Source: Gluconacetobacter diazotrophicus PA1 5 (GTDB taxonomy: Bacteria > Pseudomonadota > Alphaproteobacteria > Acetobacterales > Acetobacteraceae). Taken from it: DNA of 64,000 nt. Of the stretch, positions 28,408-36,675 are shown one piece after another; position 1 is the first letter of the stretch, and each line of letters begins with the position of its first letter. Below the pieces are notes generated by a model. That model saw only the letters and a program-made list of their open reading frames with translations. It was not told where the DNA came from and ran no database searches. Where the stretch lies: NCBI RefSeq assembly GCF_000067045.1, contig NC_010125.1, positions 1,974,001-2,038,000 on the forward strand. Reading direction: 5' to 3'. The translations under genes were made by a program, and so were the position numbers.

Positions 28408-29654
28408 CCGACCGTCAGGCCCTGCATCATGCCGTCTCCCGCGGCTGGCGCCATATGGGCACCACGCTGGTCCATCTGGCGCGCGACCTGCCGCCGGCGG
28501 CGGAGGGCACGCTGGTCAACCCGGCCTCCACGCGCGGATCGACGGTGCTGTTCCCCACCGTCGCGGACATGAACCGCAACGGCACGCGGCGCTATGATCA
28601 CGAACTGATCTATGGTGCCATGGGCACGCCCATCCAGCACCAGCTGGAATCCGCGATCGCGGCGCTGGAGGGTGCGCGCCATACGCAGGTGGTCTCGTCC
28701 GGCCTGGCCGCGTGCTCCACGCCGCTGCTGGCCTTCCTGGGCAAGAATGGCCATTGCCTGATCCCGGATTCGGTCTATGGCCCGACCCGCCGCTTCGCCA
28801 ATACCGTCCTGCGCCGCTTCGGGGTCGAGACGACCTATTACCCCCCCATGATCGACGCGGACGGGCTGCGCGCCGCCATGCGGCCGAACACGCAGGTCGT
28901 CTTCGCCGAAAGCCCGGGCAGCCATACGTTCGAGGTCCAGGACATCCGCATGATCGCGGACATCGCGCACGAGCACGGCGCGCGGATGATGCTGGACAAT
29001 ACCTGGGGCATCGGCGTGTTCCAGCCGTTCGACCATGGGGTCGATATCTCGATCCAGGCGCTGACCAAATATCCGGCCGGCCATTCGGACAGCATCATCG
29101 GCGCGGTATCCGTCGCCGACGAACAGGACTGGCAGGCCCTGCGCGATACCAGCATCCAACTGGGGCAGGTGGCGGGCCCCGACGATTGCTGGCTGACCCT
29201 GCGCGGGCTGCGGACCATGGGGGCGCGGCTGGAGCGGCAATCCCGCGCCGCGATCGACATCGCCCTGTGGCTGTCCGACCGGCCCGAGGTGGCGCGCGTG
29301 CTGCATCCCGCCCTGCCGTCCTGTCCGGGACACGAGATATGGCGGCGCGATTATACCGGGGCGTCGGCGCTGTTCGGCGTGGTCTTCCAGCCGGAATACG
29401 ACGCGGCCGCGATGACGGCGATGATCGATTCCCTGGCCCTGTTCGGAATCGGTGCCTCCTGGGGCGGATATGAAAGCCTGGTCCTGCCGACCACGGGCGG
29501 CATTACCCGGTCCTGCCCGCCCGGCGAGGAATGCGGCCCGCAGACCGGCCCGGCCTGCCGCCTGCATATCGGACTGGAAAACCCCGAGGACCTGATCGCG
29601 GACCTGTCGGCCGGGCTGGAGGTGCTGGCCGGCGGGGCCGTGTACGGGGCATAG
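28404..29654 (+). CDS. metC: Cystathionine beta-lyase (PLP-dependent)
   Basis: 416 aa Cys/Met metabolism PLP enzyme. Seen: TLVNPASTRGSTVLF near the N-terminus, YGPTRRFANTVLRRFGVET, the PLP-anchoring segment around VQDIRMIADIAHEHGARMML and LDNTWGIG, the Schiff-base lysine in QALTKYPAGHSDSIIGAVS, and the C-terminal GASWGGYESLVLP, all matching bacterial MetC. It splits cystathionine to homocysteine, pyruvate and ammonia, or desulfurates cysteine. Translationally coupled to the sulfurtransferase, which would use the mercaptopyruvate branch. Confidence 0.93.
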   Translation: MTDRQALHHAVSRGWRHMGTTLVHLARDLPPAAEGTLVNPASTRGSTVLFPTVADMNRNGTRRYDHELIYGAMGTPIQHQLESAIAALEGARHTQVVSSGLAACSTPLLAFLGKNGHCLIPDSVYGPTRRFANTVLRRFGVETTYYPPMIDADGLRAAMRPNTQVVFAESPGSHTFEVQDIRMIADIAHEHGARMMLDNTWGIGVFQPFDHGVDISIQALTKYPAGHSDSIIGAVSVADEQDWQALRDTSIQLGQVAGPDDCWLTLRGLRTMGARLERQSRAAIDIALWLSDRPEVARVLHPALPSCPGHEIWRRDYTGASALFGVVFQPEYDAAAMTAMIDSLALFGIGASWGGYESLVLPTTGGITRSCPPGEECGPQTGPACRLHIGLENPEDLIADLSAGLEVLAGGAVYGA

Positions 29655-29955
29655 GGCGAAACCGGTATCGAGGCCGCTTTTGCGCGACTGGCTGTGATGA
29701 CGTTGAAGCCCAAGGACACGTTCTCTCAATATAAAACTAAAATAAAGTATCCGATAAGCATAGAATAACATGAAAGCCGTTTAATATATATTATGCCAAT
29801 TCGTATAAATAATGGGTATATACTCCAAGAGTAGGTCGATCAATAAATAATATATTTTTGACAATTACCGTCGGCCAGGCTTGCGTGGCCGGTCGTCCCA
29901 GATCGCCGACCATGTTGGCGACCTGGAGGGGCAGGGGTGGTGAGGCGCAGGGCTG
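29655..29955. other. AT-rich intergenic region, no gene seen
   Basis: About 300 bp between two convergent genes (metC and the beta-lactamase). Strongly AT-rich, with TAATATATATTATGCC at 29782-29797, whose exact reverse complement recurs at 32464-32479. No terminator with a good stem and T run was found. Short ORFs here are not credible. Confidence 0.55.
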
Positions 29956-30822
29956 TCAAATCCCGGGATAAAGCCGCGTCCCCACGACACGCGCGATGCC
30001 AGCGAAGGCCGTGCGGAATTGCTGCTGCGTTGGCGATCCGCCTCGCGTGTAGACGCACAGGATGATCGGGACATCGCGTTCGGGCCAGACCACTGCGATG
30101 TCTCCGGCGGCATCGCGGCCGTTATTGCCCGTTTTGTCACCGATGACCCAATGGGGCGGAAGGCCGGCGCGCAACCGGTCGTCACCGGTTCGGCACCCGA
30201 CCAGCCATCGCGTGAAGATGGCCCGCGATGCGTCGGACAGAACCCGCCCGAGAACAAGAGACCGCATTATCGTGGCCATGGACGCGGGCGTAGTCGTGTT
30301 TCGTACGCCGCCGGGCGGGGTGCGATTCAGATAGGGTTCTGGGTCGTCAAGGCGCGTTTCCCGGTCCCCGATCCCGCGCCAGAATGCCGTCAGCGCCGAT
30401 GGACCGCCGATACGGGCGAGGAGAATATTGGCGCAGGTATTGTCGCTTTGCTCGACCGCCGCCTGGCACATGTCGCCGACCGACATCGCGCCCCTGGCCA
30501 GGTTCGCCTTTGCCACGGGGGCATACCAATCCTGTATATCGCTGGCGCTGTAGGGAATGATGTCCTCCAGCCTGTCGCGACCGCGATCGACGCGCGACAG
30601 CACGCAGGCGGCAAGGGACGCCTTGACCGTGCTGCACATGACGAAGCGTTCCCGTGCCCTCCAGGTCAGCTTCGCGCCTGTCTTCACATTTTCCGCATAC
30701 AGACCGATGTGCCCCCCGGTGCCGTTTTCATAGTCCGAGATCACAGAAGGCGGGGCAGGCCGGGCAAGGGACGGCGAGGCGAGAAAGGTCGAACCGCCCC
30801 ATAGAAAATGGCGTCTTTTCAT
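29956..30822 (-). CDS. Class A beta-lactamase
   Basis: 288 aa serine beta-lactamase. All family motifs are present: active-site STVK (S70-x-x-K73) in FVMCSTVKASLAA, SDN (130) in EQSDNTCANILLA, the omega-loop Glu in EPYLN (E166-x-x-L-N), and KTG (234) in GDKTGNNGRD. The N-terminus MKRRHFLWGGSTFLA has the twin arginines and hydrophobic stretch of a Tat signal. Normal length. It follows the ComM-like gene by only 6 bp on the same strand and has no good ribosome-binding site, so it may depend on that transcript. No AmpR-type regulator is adjacent. Substrate range cannot be read from this. Confidence 0.95.
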   Translation of the reverse strand: MKRRHFLWGGSTFLASPSLARPAPPSVISDYENGTGGHIGLYAENVKTGAKLTWRARERFVMCSTVKASLAACVLSRVDRGRDRLEDIIPYSASDIQDWYAPVAKANLARGAMSVGDMCQAAVEQSDNTCANILLARIGGPSALTAFWRGIGDRETRLDDPEPYLNRTPPGGVRNTTTPASMATIMRSLVLGRVLSDASRAIFTRWLVGCRTGDDRLRAGLPPHWVIGDKTGNNGRDAAGDIAVVWPERDVPIILCVYTRGGSPTQQQFRTAFAGIARVVGTRLYPGI

Positions 30823-30828
30823 AAGACG

Positions 30829-32340
30829 CTAACGCCGGTCTGGCCGGCGCAGGCGATAGCTGACGGCCTCGGCGACGTGGGGCTGGCCGGTCTCCTCATC
30901 TCCCGCCAGGTCGGCGATCGTCCGTGCGACGCGTAGCAGGCGCGTGAATCCGCGCGCCGACAGGCGCAGCCGGTCGGCGGCGCGCACCGCATAATCGCGC
31001 GCCGCCGTGCTGGTGGGGAACAGGTCAGGCGGGGCTTCGGCGTTGGTCAGCCCGTCCTGGCGCGCGGTCTGCCGCGTGCGGGCGACGGCGACGCGGGCGG
31101 CGACGGCGGCACTGTTTTCGCCGGTCGGCAGGCCGGCCAATTCGGCCGGCGAGACCGGTTCGACATGCACGGCCATGTCCATCCGGTCCAGCATGGGGCC
31201 GGAAATGCGCGACAGATATTCCTCGCCGCAGCGGGGCGCCTTGCGGCATTCCTGCGACGCATCCCCCAGATAGCCGCACCGGCAGGGATTCATTGCCGCG
31301 ACGAGCTGGAAGCGGGCAGGGTAGGTGACATGCGCCGAGGCCCGCGCCACCGTGATGGTACCCGTTTCGATCGGCTGGCGCAGGGCCTCCAGCGCGGCGC
31401 GGGAAAATTCCGGCAGTTCGTCCAGGAACAGCACCCCGCGATGGGCCAGGCTGACCTCGCCGGGCCGGATGCGGTTGCCGTTGCCGCCGCCCACCAGCGC
31501 GATCTGGCTGGTCGAATGATGCGGGTCGCGAAAGGGCGGACGAAAGACCGGCAGGCCCATCGGCAGGTGCCCGGAAATACTGTGGATGCGGCTGATCTCC
31601 AGGATCTCGGTGCTGGTCAGGTCGGGCAGGAGCGAGGGGAGGCGGGCCGCCAGCATCGACTTGCCGGCGCCGGGTGGCCCGGTCATCAGCAGGGAATGCG
31701 CCCCCGCCGCCGCGATTTCCAGCGCGCGCCGGGCGGTTTCCATGCCGCGCACGTCCGCGAGGTCCGGCCCCGTTCCGATGGATTCGACCGGCAGGCGCTC
31801 GGGAAGTTCGACCGGCGGCAGGACCTGTTCCCCGGTCATGTGGTTCACCAGCGCCAGCAGGGAGTCGGGGGCGAGGATGTCCAGGCCGTCACCGGCCCAG
31901 CGGGCCTCGTGCCCCTGTTGCGCGCCGCAGATCAGGCCGCGCGACTGGTCCACCGCGCACAGCGCCGCCGGCAGGACGCCGGGCACGGGATTGATCCGTC
32001 CGTCCAGGGACAGTTCGCCGATGGCCGCGAAGCGGCCGCTTTCCTCGGACGGGACCACGCCCATCGCCGTCAGCAGAGCCAGCGCGATCGGCAGGTCGAA
32101 ATGCGACCCTTCCTTGACGATGTTGGCGGGGGCCAGATTGACGACGATCCGCTTGGCCGGCAGCGTCAGCCCCATGGCGGACAGCGCGGCGCGGACCCGT
32201 TCCCGCGCCTCGGCCACCGCCTTGTCGGCCAGGCCCACGATCAGGAAGGACGGCAGCCCCGACGCCAGTTGCACCTCGACCCGGACAGGGATCGCGTCGA
32301 TACCGGAAAAGGCGAACCCCAGCACGCAGGAGATGGTCAT
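30829..32340 (-). CDS. YifB/ComM family Mg-chelatase-like AAA+ ATPase
   Basis: 503 aa. Start at 32340 (MTISCVLGFAFSGIDAIPV), the conserved N-terminus; the frame is open further upstream without homology. Domain order: N-terminal Lon-protease-like fold (about 1-170, GLPSFLIVGLADKAVAEARE), AAA+ ATPase with Walker A GPPGAGKSMLA and Walker B FLDELPEF, zinc-binding-like Cys cluster (NPCRCGYLGD...CRKAPRC), and C-terminal Mg-chelatase domain. ComM is a helicase for branch migration during natural transformation. Divergent from the XRE gene. Confidence 0.94.
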   Translation of the reverse strand: MTISCVLGFAFSGIDAIPVRVEVQLASGLPSFLIVGLADKAVAEARERVRAALSAMGLTLPAKRIVVNLAPANIVKEGSHFDLPIALALLTAMGVVPSEESGRFAAIGELSLDGRINPVPGVLPAALCAVDQSRGLICGAQQGHEARWAGDGLDILAPDSLLALVNHMTGEQVLPPVELPERLPVESIGTGPDLADVRGMETARRALEIAAAGAHSLLMTGPPGAGKSMLAARLPSLLPDLTSTEILEISRIHSISGHLPMGLPVFRPPFRDPHHSTSQIALVGGGNGNRIRPGEVSLAHRGVLFLDELPEFSRAALEALRQPIETGTITVARASAHVTYPARFQLVAAMNPCRCGYLGDASQECRKAPRCGEEYLSRISGPMLDRMDMAVHVEPVSPAELAGLPTGENSAAVAARVAVARTRQTARQDGLTNAEAPPDLFPTSTAARDYAVRAADRLRLSARGFTRLLRVARTIADLAGDEETGQPHVAEAVSYRLRRPDRR

Positions 32341-32659
32341 GCAGTCCCAATCGTCGGAAAAACCCCGTATGCACCTGTTGTAGCCGAGAAACCGCAACGC
32401 GAAACCCCGGCGGCGCGATGATCGTCCTCCTCCATCCCGCACACTGCCACGCGCAGTCTTGTTGGCATAATATATATTATACGATACTCCTGTGTGGGCG
32501 GGCCCGGGAGGCCCACCCACGAGTGTCACACTTCCGTCCGGCGCCTGCCCCGCGAAAGTCGCCGCCCAACTGATGGCGACTGCCCGCGTCGCGACAACAA
32601 GTTCTTGCTGACAGGGATACATATGTTGTGTATGCACAACATGATCAAGGATTGACTGG
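32341..32659. promoter_or_regulatory. Divergent control region between yifB and the XRE gene
   Basis: 319 bp with no gene. It holds a 14-bp perfect AT palindrome ATAATATATATTAT (32467-32480) that includes a TATAAT hexamer on the - strand, a possible -10 for yifB about 135 bp from its start, although no -35 is clear. It also holds the XRE operator described at 32623. TTGCTG at 32605-32610 could be the -35 of the XRE promoter. Confidence 0.5.
32623..32642. promoter_or_regulatory. Palindromic operator upstream of the XRE gene
   Basis: ATGTTGTG-TATG-CACAACAT, a perfect 8-bp inverted repeat around a 4-bp centre, ending 17 bp before the XRE start codon and overlapping the expected -10 region. Size and position suit an autorepressing Cro/CI-type dimer. 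Confidence 0.65.
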
Positions 32660-32902
32660 ATGCATAACCGGATTGCGATGTTTCGTGCGGAGCGCGGTCT
32701 GACACGGCGTGCCCTGGCCGAGGCGGTCGAGGTCAATCCTCAGACCATCGGCTATCTGGAGCGCGGCGACTACAAGCCGAGCCTGGAACTGGCCCTGAAG
32801 ATTTGCCGCGTCCTGGGTGTCGAGGTGGACATGGTGTTCTCGCTGGAACCGTTCGAATCCGTTGCGGAACAGATGCGGCGTGCGATGAGGAACGGTTCAT
32901 GA
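32660..32902 (+). CDS. XRE-family transcriptional regulator (short, helix-turn-helix only)
   Basis: 80 aa, a single Cro/CI helix-turn-helix (MHNRIAMFRAERGLTRRALA, then VNPQTIGYLERGDYKPSLEL) and ALKICRVLGVEVDMVFSLEPF, the standard end of the short stand-alone class. Such regulators typically sit upstream of a small membrane protein gene, as here (20 bp gap). Probably represses its own operon through the palindrome just upstream. Confidence 0.88.
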   Translation: MHNRIAMFRAERGLTRRALAEAVEVNPQTIGYLERGDYKPSLELALKICRVLGVEVDMVFSLEPFESVAEQMRRAMRNGS

Positions 32903-32922
32903 TGTATCGTGGGTACGTATAG

Positions 32923-33501
32923 ATGGTCCCCGTCAATCCGTGGTCGACGCCCGACCGCTCGATCGCGGCGTTCCTGGATGTTCCGGCGAAAGCCTTCGCA
33001 CAGGGCATGGACCGGATCGGCATGCCGGTCCTCGCAGACAATCCGGACATGAAGCGCGATCCCGCGTCCGTCCGTTATCGCTGGCGGCCTGCCCTGATCC
33101 TGTTGCTGACAATCGTCAATCTGACCTGGCTGTCGATAAGCCCGCATCCCTCTCCGTTACTGTTCATGTATGTCCAGATCGGTCTCTCAGGATGGTTGAG
33201 CGGACTCGTCTACAAATTCGCGCAGGCTCTGGGTCCCGTCTTCGAATGGGACGAGCGCCAGCAGGCGCTTGCAGGTGCCGCGCGGGAGAAAGGACTGATG
33301 GGGGCGCTATTGCTGACATATACCGGATTAGGCGTTCTGCTTTGGCAACTCCTCGCGGCCGCGCAACGCCGGGTAGATTTCCTGCTGCCCCGCCTTGCGA
33401 CAGAAATAATATTACTCCTGACGGCGACAGTCATCGTCTACCAATGCATCCGGCTGCTCTACCTTTCTTGGGCGGATCGTTCCCTTCCCGATCCAGAATA
33501 A
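32923..33501 (+). CDS. Hypothetical inner-membrane protein
   Basis: 192 aa with about four hydrophobic helices (PALILLLTIVNLTWLSI, LLFMYVQIGLSGWLSGLVYK, LLLTYTGLGVLLWQLLAA, EIILLLTATVIVYQCIRLLY). A cytoplasmic-looking loop between helices 2 and 3 contains FEWDERQQALAGAAREKG. Start is uncertain: ATG 32923 lacks a clear ribosome-binding site and ATG 33049 would also work. No family recognised, but the XRE-plus-membrane-protein pairing and the DERQ-type loop are common in bacteria. Confidence 0.65.
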   Translation: MVPVNPWSTPDRSIAAFLDVPAKAFAQGMDRIGMPVLADNPDMKRDPASVRYRWRPALILLLTIVNLTWLSISPHPSPLLFMYVQIGLSGWLSGLVYKFAQALGPVFEWDERQQALAGAAREKGLMGALLLTYTGLGVLLWQLLAAAQRRVDFLLPRLATEIILLLTATVIVYQCIRLLYLSWADRSLPDPE

Positions 33502-33580
33502 AACCGACCGGCACTTTGACTTTTTTGACCTGAGCGGAGAGGCTTGGGAAACGTCATGCAGCTGATTGGGATCGAAACCA

Positions 33581-34111
33581 ATGGAAGCGGCCCTTTATAT
33601 CAGGCGGGCGAAGCCTGATGATTGCGCGCTGATATTCGCGATACACAAGGATTCCGTCCTCGGTCTTTGCGCATCGCATTACTCCGACACGCAGATGTCC
33701 GCGTGGTTCGAAGGACGCGCATCGGACGATTATACGACGGCAGTGGAACTGGGCAGTTGCTGGATCGCCTATAAAGCGGACGATCCCGTCGGATTTTTAG
33801 GCCTGTTCGCGAACCGCATTTCCATGATTTTCGTGCAGAGTGCCGCCTCCGGCCAGGGGATTGGCACGATTCTGCTTCACTTCGCCCTGGATCGGATCAG
33901 GGAAGCTGGAAACAGTTCCGCAATTCTTGACGCGACACTGAACGCGCAGGGATTTTACGAGAAATACGGCTTCAGGAAAGTCGCGGACAGCCACCTGGTC
34001 CGGCCGTCCGGCATGAAGATCGAAACGGTCGTCATGGAGCGGTCCATTCGCTCGCCACCGCGTGGGCGAAATCGCGATAGGACCGTGGCGGATGGCCGAG
34101 CAATGTCGTGA
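33581..34111 (+). CDS. GNAT family N-acetyltransferase
   Basis: 176 aa. Start at ATG 33581; an in-frame TTG lies 15 bp upstream. Typical GNAT pattern: YIRRAKPDDCALIFAIHKDS at the start, the acetyl-CoA loop QSAASGQGIGTILLHFALD, and LDATLNAQGFYEKYGFRKV. Substrate unknown. The domain ends near residue 155 (ETVVMERSI); the last 20 residues are basic and encoded opposite the end of the NmrA-like gene, so the two convergent genes overlap by 80 bp. AT content is higher than in neighbours, which may reflect transfer. Confidence 0.88.
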   Translation: MEAALYIRRAKPDDCALIFAIHKDSVLGLCASHYSDTQMSAWFEGRASDDYTTAVELGSCWIAYKADDPVGFLGLFANRISMIFVQSAASGQGIGTILLHFALDRIREAGNSSAILDATLNAQGFYEKYGFRKVADSHLVRPSGMKIETVVMERSIRSPPRGRNRDRTVADGRAMS

Positions 34112-34877
34112 GGCGGTCGATCTGCGCTGCCGTCGCCGTCGCGCCGTCCTGTTGATAGCGGCGGAACATGAGCTTCAGGTCATAGGCCTGCCAGGCCGGC
34201 GCGAACGCCCGCAGACGCTGTTCCATCGTATCCAGATCGTCGCCGCCATAGCGGATCGGACGATCCAGGATTTCGCTCCAGATCGCCGCGATCGCAGCAC
34301 CGGTCAGCCCGTCCGGCCCGACCAGTTCATACGTCTCGCGCGGCAGCGGGGCGGCGGCCTCGCCGATGTCGCGCGTATCGACCATCGAGATGCCCTTGGT
34401 GCCGACCGGGCTGGCGTAGAGCCCCTGCGTTAGCAGCGCGTCCTTCTGCCGGACATCGTTCTGGAAGAAATAAGCCGGGCGCAGCACCGTGGCCGGCAGA
34501 TCGCAATCCGCGATCATCCGCTCGACCGCGTATTTGCCGATGAAGTGGGGAACATCGGCATATTCCTCCCCCTTGAACACAGACAGATAGACGATGCCCT
34601 TCACGCCGGCCTCGCGCGCCACGTTCAGCGTCAGCATGGCCTGTGTCAGCTCGTCCGCGGCGTTCGGCGCCAGCAGGAACAGCGTGTCGACGCCGTCCAT
34701 GGCGGCGCGCACGGAATCGATGTCGGACAGATCGCCTTTCACGGGGACGGTGCCGGCCGGTAGCCGGGCCGTGTCGGGTGCGCGCGTCAGGACGCGAACC
34801 TCCCCGCCCTGCCCATCCAGATAAGCCAGAACCTGGGAGCCGATCGTGCCCGTCCCCCCGATGACCAGGATCGTCAT
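34032..34877 (-). CDS. NmrA-like NAD(P)-binding Rossmann protein
   Basis: 281 aa atypical short-chain dehydrogenase. The N-terminus MTILVIGGTGTIGSQVLAYL carries the GxxGxxG motif. Further features: KGDLSDIDSVRAAMDGVDTLF, the FKGEEYADVPHFIGKYAVE segment, and ATVLRPAYFFQND. It lacks the classical YxxxK dyad of active SDRs in the usual place, as in NmrA/HSCARG redox sensors, so it may bind NADP as a sensor or act on quinones. No regulator is adjacent. 3' end overlaps the acetyltransferase. Confidence 0.86.
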   Translation of the reverse strand: MTILVIGGTGTIGSQVLAYLDGQGGEVRVLTRAPDTARLPAGTVPVKGDLSDIDSVRAAMDGVDTLFLLAPNAADELTQAMLTLNVAREAGVKGIVYLSVFKGEEYADVPHFIGKYAVERMIADCDLPATVLRPAYFFQNDVRQKDALLTQGLYASPVGTKGISMVDTRDIGEAAAPLPRETYELVGPDGLTGAAIAAIWSEILDRPIRYGGDDLDTMEQRLRAFAPAWQAYDLKLMFRRYQQDGATATAAQIDRLTTLLGHPPRSYRDFAHAVASEWTAP

Positions 34878-34978
34878 GTCACAGCCTCCTCATAGCCGGG
34901 TCGCGATGCGTGGCCCTGGCAGGAACGCCATGTGGTCATGATCGCCCCAAAAGCGGCATGGTTGCCCCGGGACTTGTC

Positions 34979-35710
34979 CTACAGCGAGGTTCCCTTCGCG
35001 GCCTCATCCACCGTCACGGTGCCCAGCCCCTCGATATCCTTCGTCAGCGAGGCAGGCTGTCTGGTCAGTTCCACGGCGCCGATGCCGCTGAGGTGGATGG
35101 ACGCGCGTCCCGTCGGGCCGGCCGTGACATGCCCTGCCCCTTCGATATCGATATCGGCGTCCCTTACGACCATGTCCGACAGGTCGGCATGGGCCGCGCC
35201 GGCCACGTTCAGCGTGATCGCATCCGCCCTGCCATGGCCGACCACGTCGGCGGCCCCTTCCACGGTCAGGCGCAGATGATCCACCGCCACGTTCTGCAGG
35301 GTCAGCGATCCGGCGGAACGGACGGTCAACGCCTTCAATCCCGGCGCGGTCACGACGATCCGCAGGTGATGGATATGCCAGCTTCGGGTCGATTCATGAT
35401 CCAGGTCGATCACGTCGTCATCCAGCGTGACCCGATCGATGGCCCGTTTCGGGCCGCTGACGGTGATGCTGGATGTCGGCCCCTGCGTATAGACGATGGT
35501 GGCCGGCAGTTCGAAGGTCAGCGCCTCGCCGCCCTTCCAGTCCAGGGTGCGCGATGCCATCGGTGACTGGGGCGCGTCCCCATCGTCATCGATCAATACG
35601 CCCAGATCGGGGACATGCCAGCCCATCGGCCCCCGGACGGAGGCGACCCCGAAACAGGCCATGGACAATGCAGCACCGCCCACGGCCACCAATATGATCC
35701 CGCGAATCAT
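34979..35710 (-). CDS. DUF2807 (GIN-domain, autotransporter-adhesin-head-like) secreted protein
   Basis: 243 aa with an N-terminal signal or anchor (IRGIILVAVGGAALSMACFG, possible lipobox-like Cys at 19). The rest is beta-helix-like with repeating strands (ITVSGPKRAIDRVTL, LTVRSAGSLTLQNVAV, LRLTVEGAADVVGHGRADAI, DIDIEGAGHVTAGPTGRA), the pattern of DUF2807. Function unknown; these proteins commonly follow a PadR regulator and a HAAS membrane protein, as here. 66 bp after the HAAS gene. Confidence 0.82.
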   Translation of the reverse strand: MIRGIILVAVGGAALSMACFGVASVRGPMGWHVPDLGVLIDDDGDAPQSPMASRTLDWKGGEALTFELPATIVYTQGPTSSITVSGPKRAIDRVTLDDDVIDLDHESTRSWHIHHLRIVVTAPGLKALTVRSAGSLTLQNVAVDHLRLTVEGAADVVGHGRADAITLNVAGAAHADLSDMVVRDADIDIEGAGHVTAGPTGRASIHLSGIGAVELTRQPASLTKDIEGLGTVTVDEAAKGTSL

Positions 35711-35776
35711 CGAGCCCTCCTGCGCGTATGGATTGATATCGCGCTATATTCGATTGTTTTTAAAACTTATTGCCCG

Positions 35777-36343
35777 TCAGGCATCTGCGGCGATCAGCCG
35801 ATAGTGCGCACGCCCGTACCGGGCCAGGACATTGACCAGCCCGATGGTGAAGAGGATGCAGAACGCCACCAGGGATGCCCCGCCACTGAGCAGGCCCATG
35901 CTGAGCAACACCGCCTGCAACCGGTCGCCGGCGAAGCCCGGGAAATTTGTGATGATGGCGAACGGCAGCGCCAGGCTGCCCCCCAGGCAGATCCCCACGC
36001 CGGCGATGAAGAACGAGAAGACGGTGGTCACGGCCGCGACCAGAAGCGGCAGGACGATGAACAGGTCCAGTGCCGCCAGCCCCAATACGCCCACGATCAC
36101 GCCCAGGGCGGAGGCCAGGCTGCGTTCGTCCTCCCACCGGCGCAAGCCGGCTTCGGCACGCAGTTCCCGCGCCAGGCGCGACGGATTGCCCAAGGCGGCG
36201 GCCACATCGGCCTCGCTACGGCCGGCGGCCAGGCCGGCATCGAAATGCCCTTCGTAATCGGCCATGATGTCGTCGATGGCAGGTCGCGGCATCCCCTTCA
36301 GGCCGGCCTTCAGGCGGCGGAGGAACGTTTGTCGCTCATTCAT
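35777..36343 (-). CDS. HAAS-domain (DUF1700) membrane protein
   Basis: 188 aa. Start at 36343 (MNERQTFLRRLKAGLKGMP), overlapping the PadR stop by ATGA; the frame is open earlier within padR. N-terminal helical HAAS domain (about 1-75: IDDIMADYEGHFDAGLAAGR and ALGNPSRLARELRAE), then about three to four transmembrane helices. Members are thought to be held in check by PadR and to sense or control envelope state; precise role unknown. Confidence 0.86.
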   Translation of the reverse strand: MNERQTFLRRLKAGLKGMPRPAIDDIMADYEGHFDAGLAAGRSEADVAAALGNPSRLARELRAEAGLRRWEDERSLASALGVIVGVLGLAALDLFIVLPLLVAAVTTVFSFFIAGVGICLGGSLALPFAIITNFPGFAGDRLQAVLLSMGLLSGGASLVAFCILFTIGLVNVLARYGRAHYRLIAADA

Positions 36344-36675
36344 GGCGTCTTCTCCTGATCCTGCTCCAGGACGGCGGCGACAGAGCGCGTGAAATCGTTC
36401 CATGCAGCCTTTTGGGCATCCAGATTTTTCCGACCGCCTTCAGTCAGGCGGTAATATTTTCGCGGCGGGCCCGAGGACGATTCCACCAGATAGGTGGACA
36501 CCAGCCCGTCCTTCTGCATGCGACGCATCAGCGGGTATATCGTACCCTCCCCCATATCGATCGCATCCGACAGACGGCTGGCGATGTCGTAGCCGTACGA
36601 GTCAGCGCGCGAGAGAAGCGCCAGGACGCAGAGTTCCAGCACCCCCTTTTTGAATTGGACAAGATTAGGGTCCAC
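36340..36675 (-). CDS. PadR family transcriptional regulator
   Basis: 111 aa winged-helix repressor. Start chosen at GTG 36675 (VDPNLVQFKKGVLELCVLAL) because GAGGA lies 10 nt upstream and family members start just there; longer in-frame options begin at 36705 and 36708. Seen: ADSYGYDIASRLSDAIDMGE, GTIYPLMRRMQKDGLV, and the wing YLVESSSGPPRKYYRLTEGG. First gene of the padR-HAAS-DUF2807 operon, which it likely represses. Confidence 0.93.
   Translation of the reverse strand: MDPNLVQFKKGVLELCVLALLSRADSYGYDIASRLSDAIDMGEGTIYPLMRRMQKDGLVSTYLVESSSGPPRKYYRLTEGGRKNLDAQKAAWNDFTRSVAAVLEQDQEKTP

Noticed and set aside
30829-32736. 132-codon N-terminal extension of the ComM-like protein
   Set aside because: Contains no homology and passes through the XRE promoter and operator; the conserved N-terminus is at 32340.
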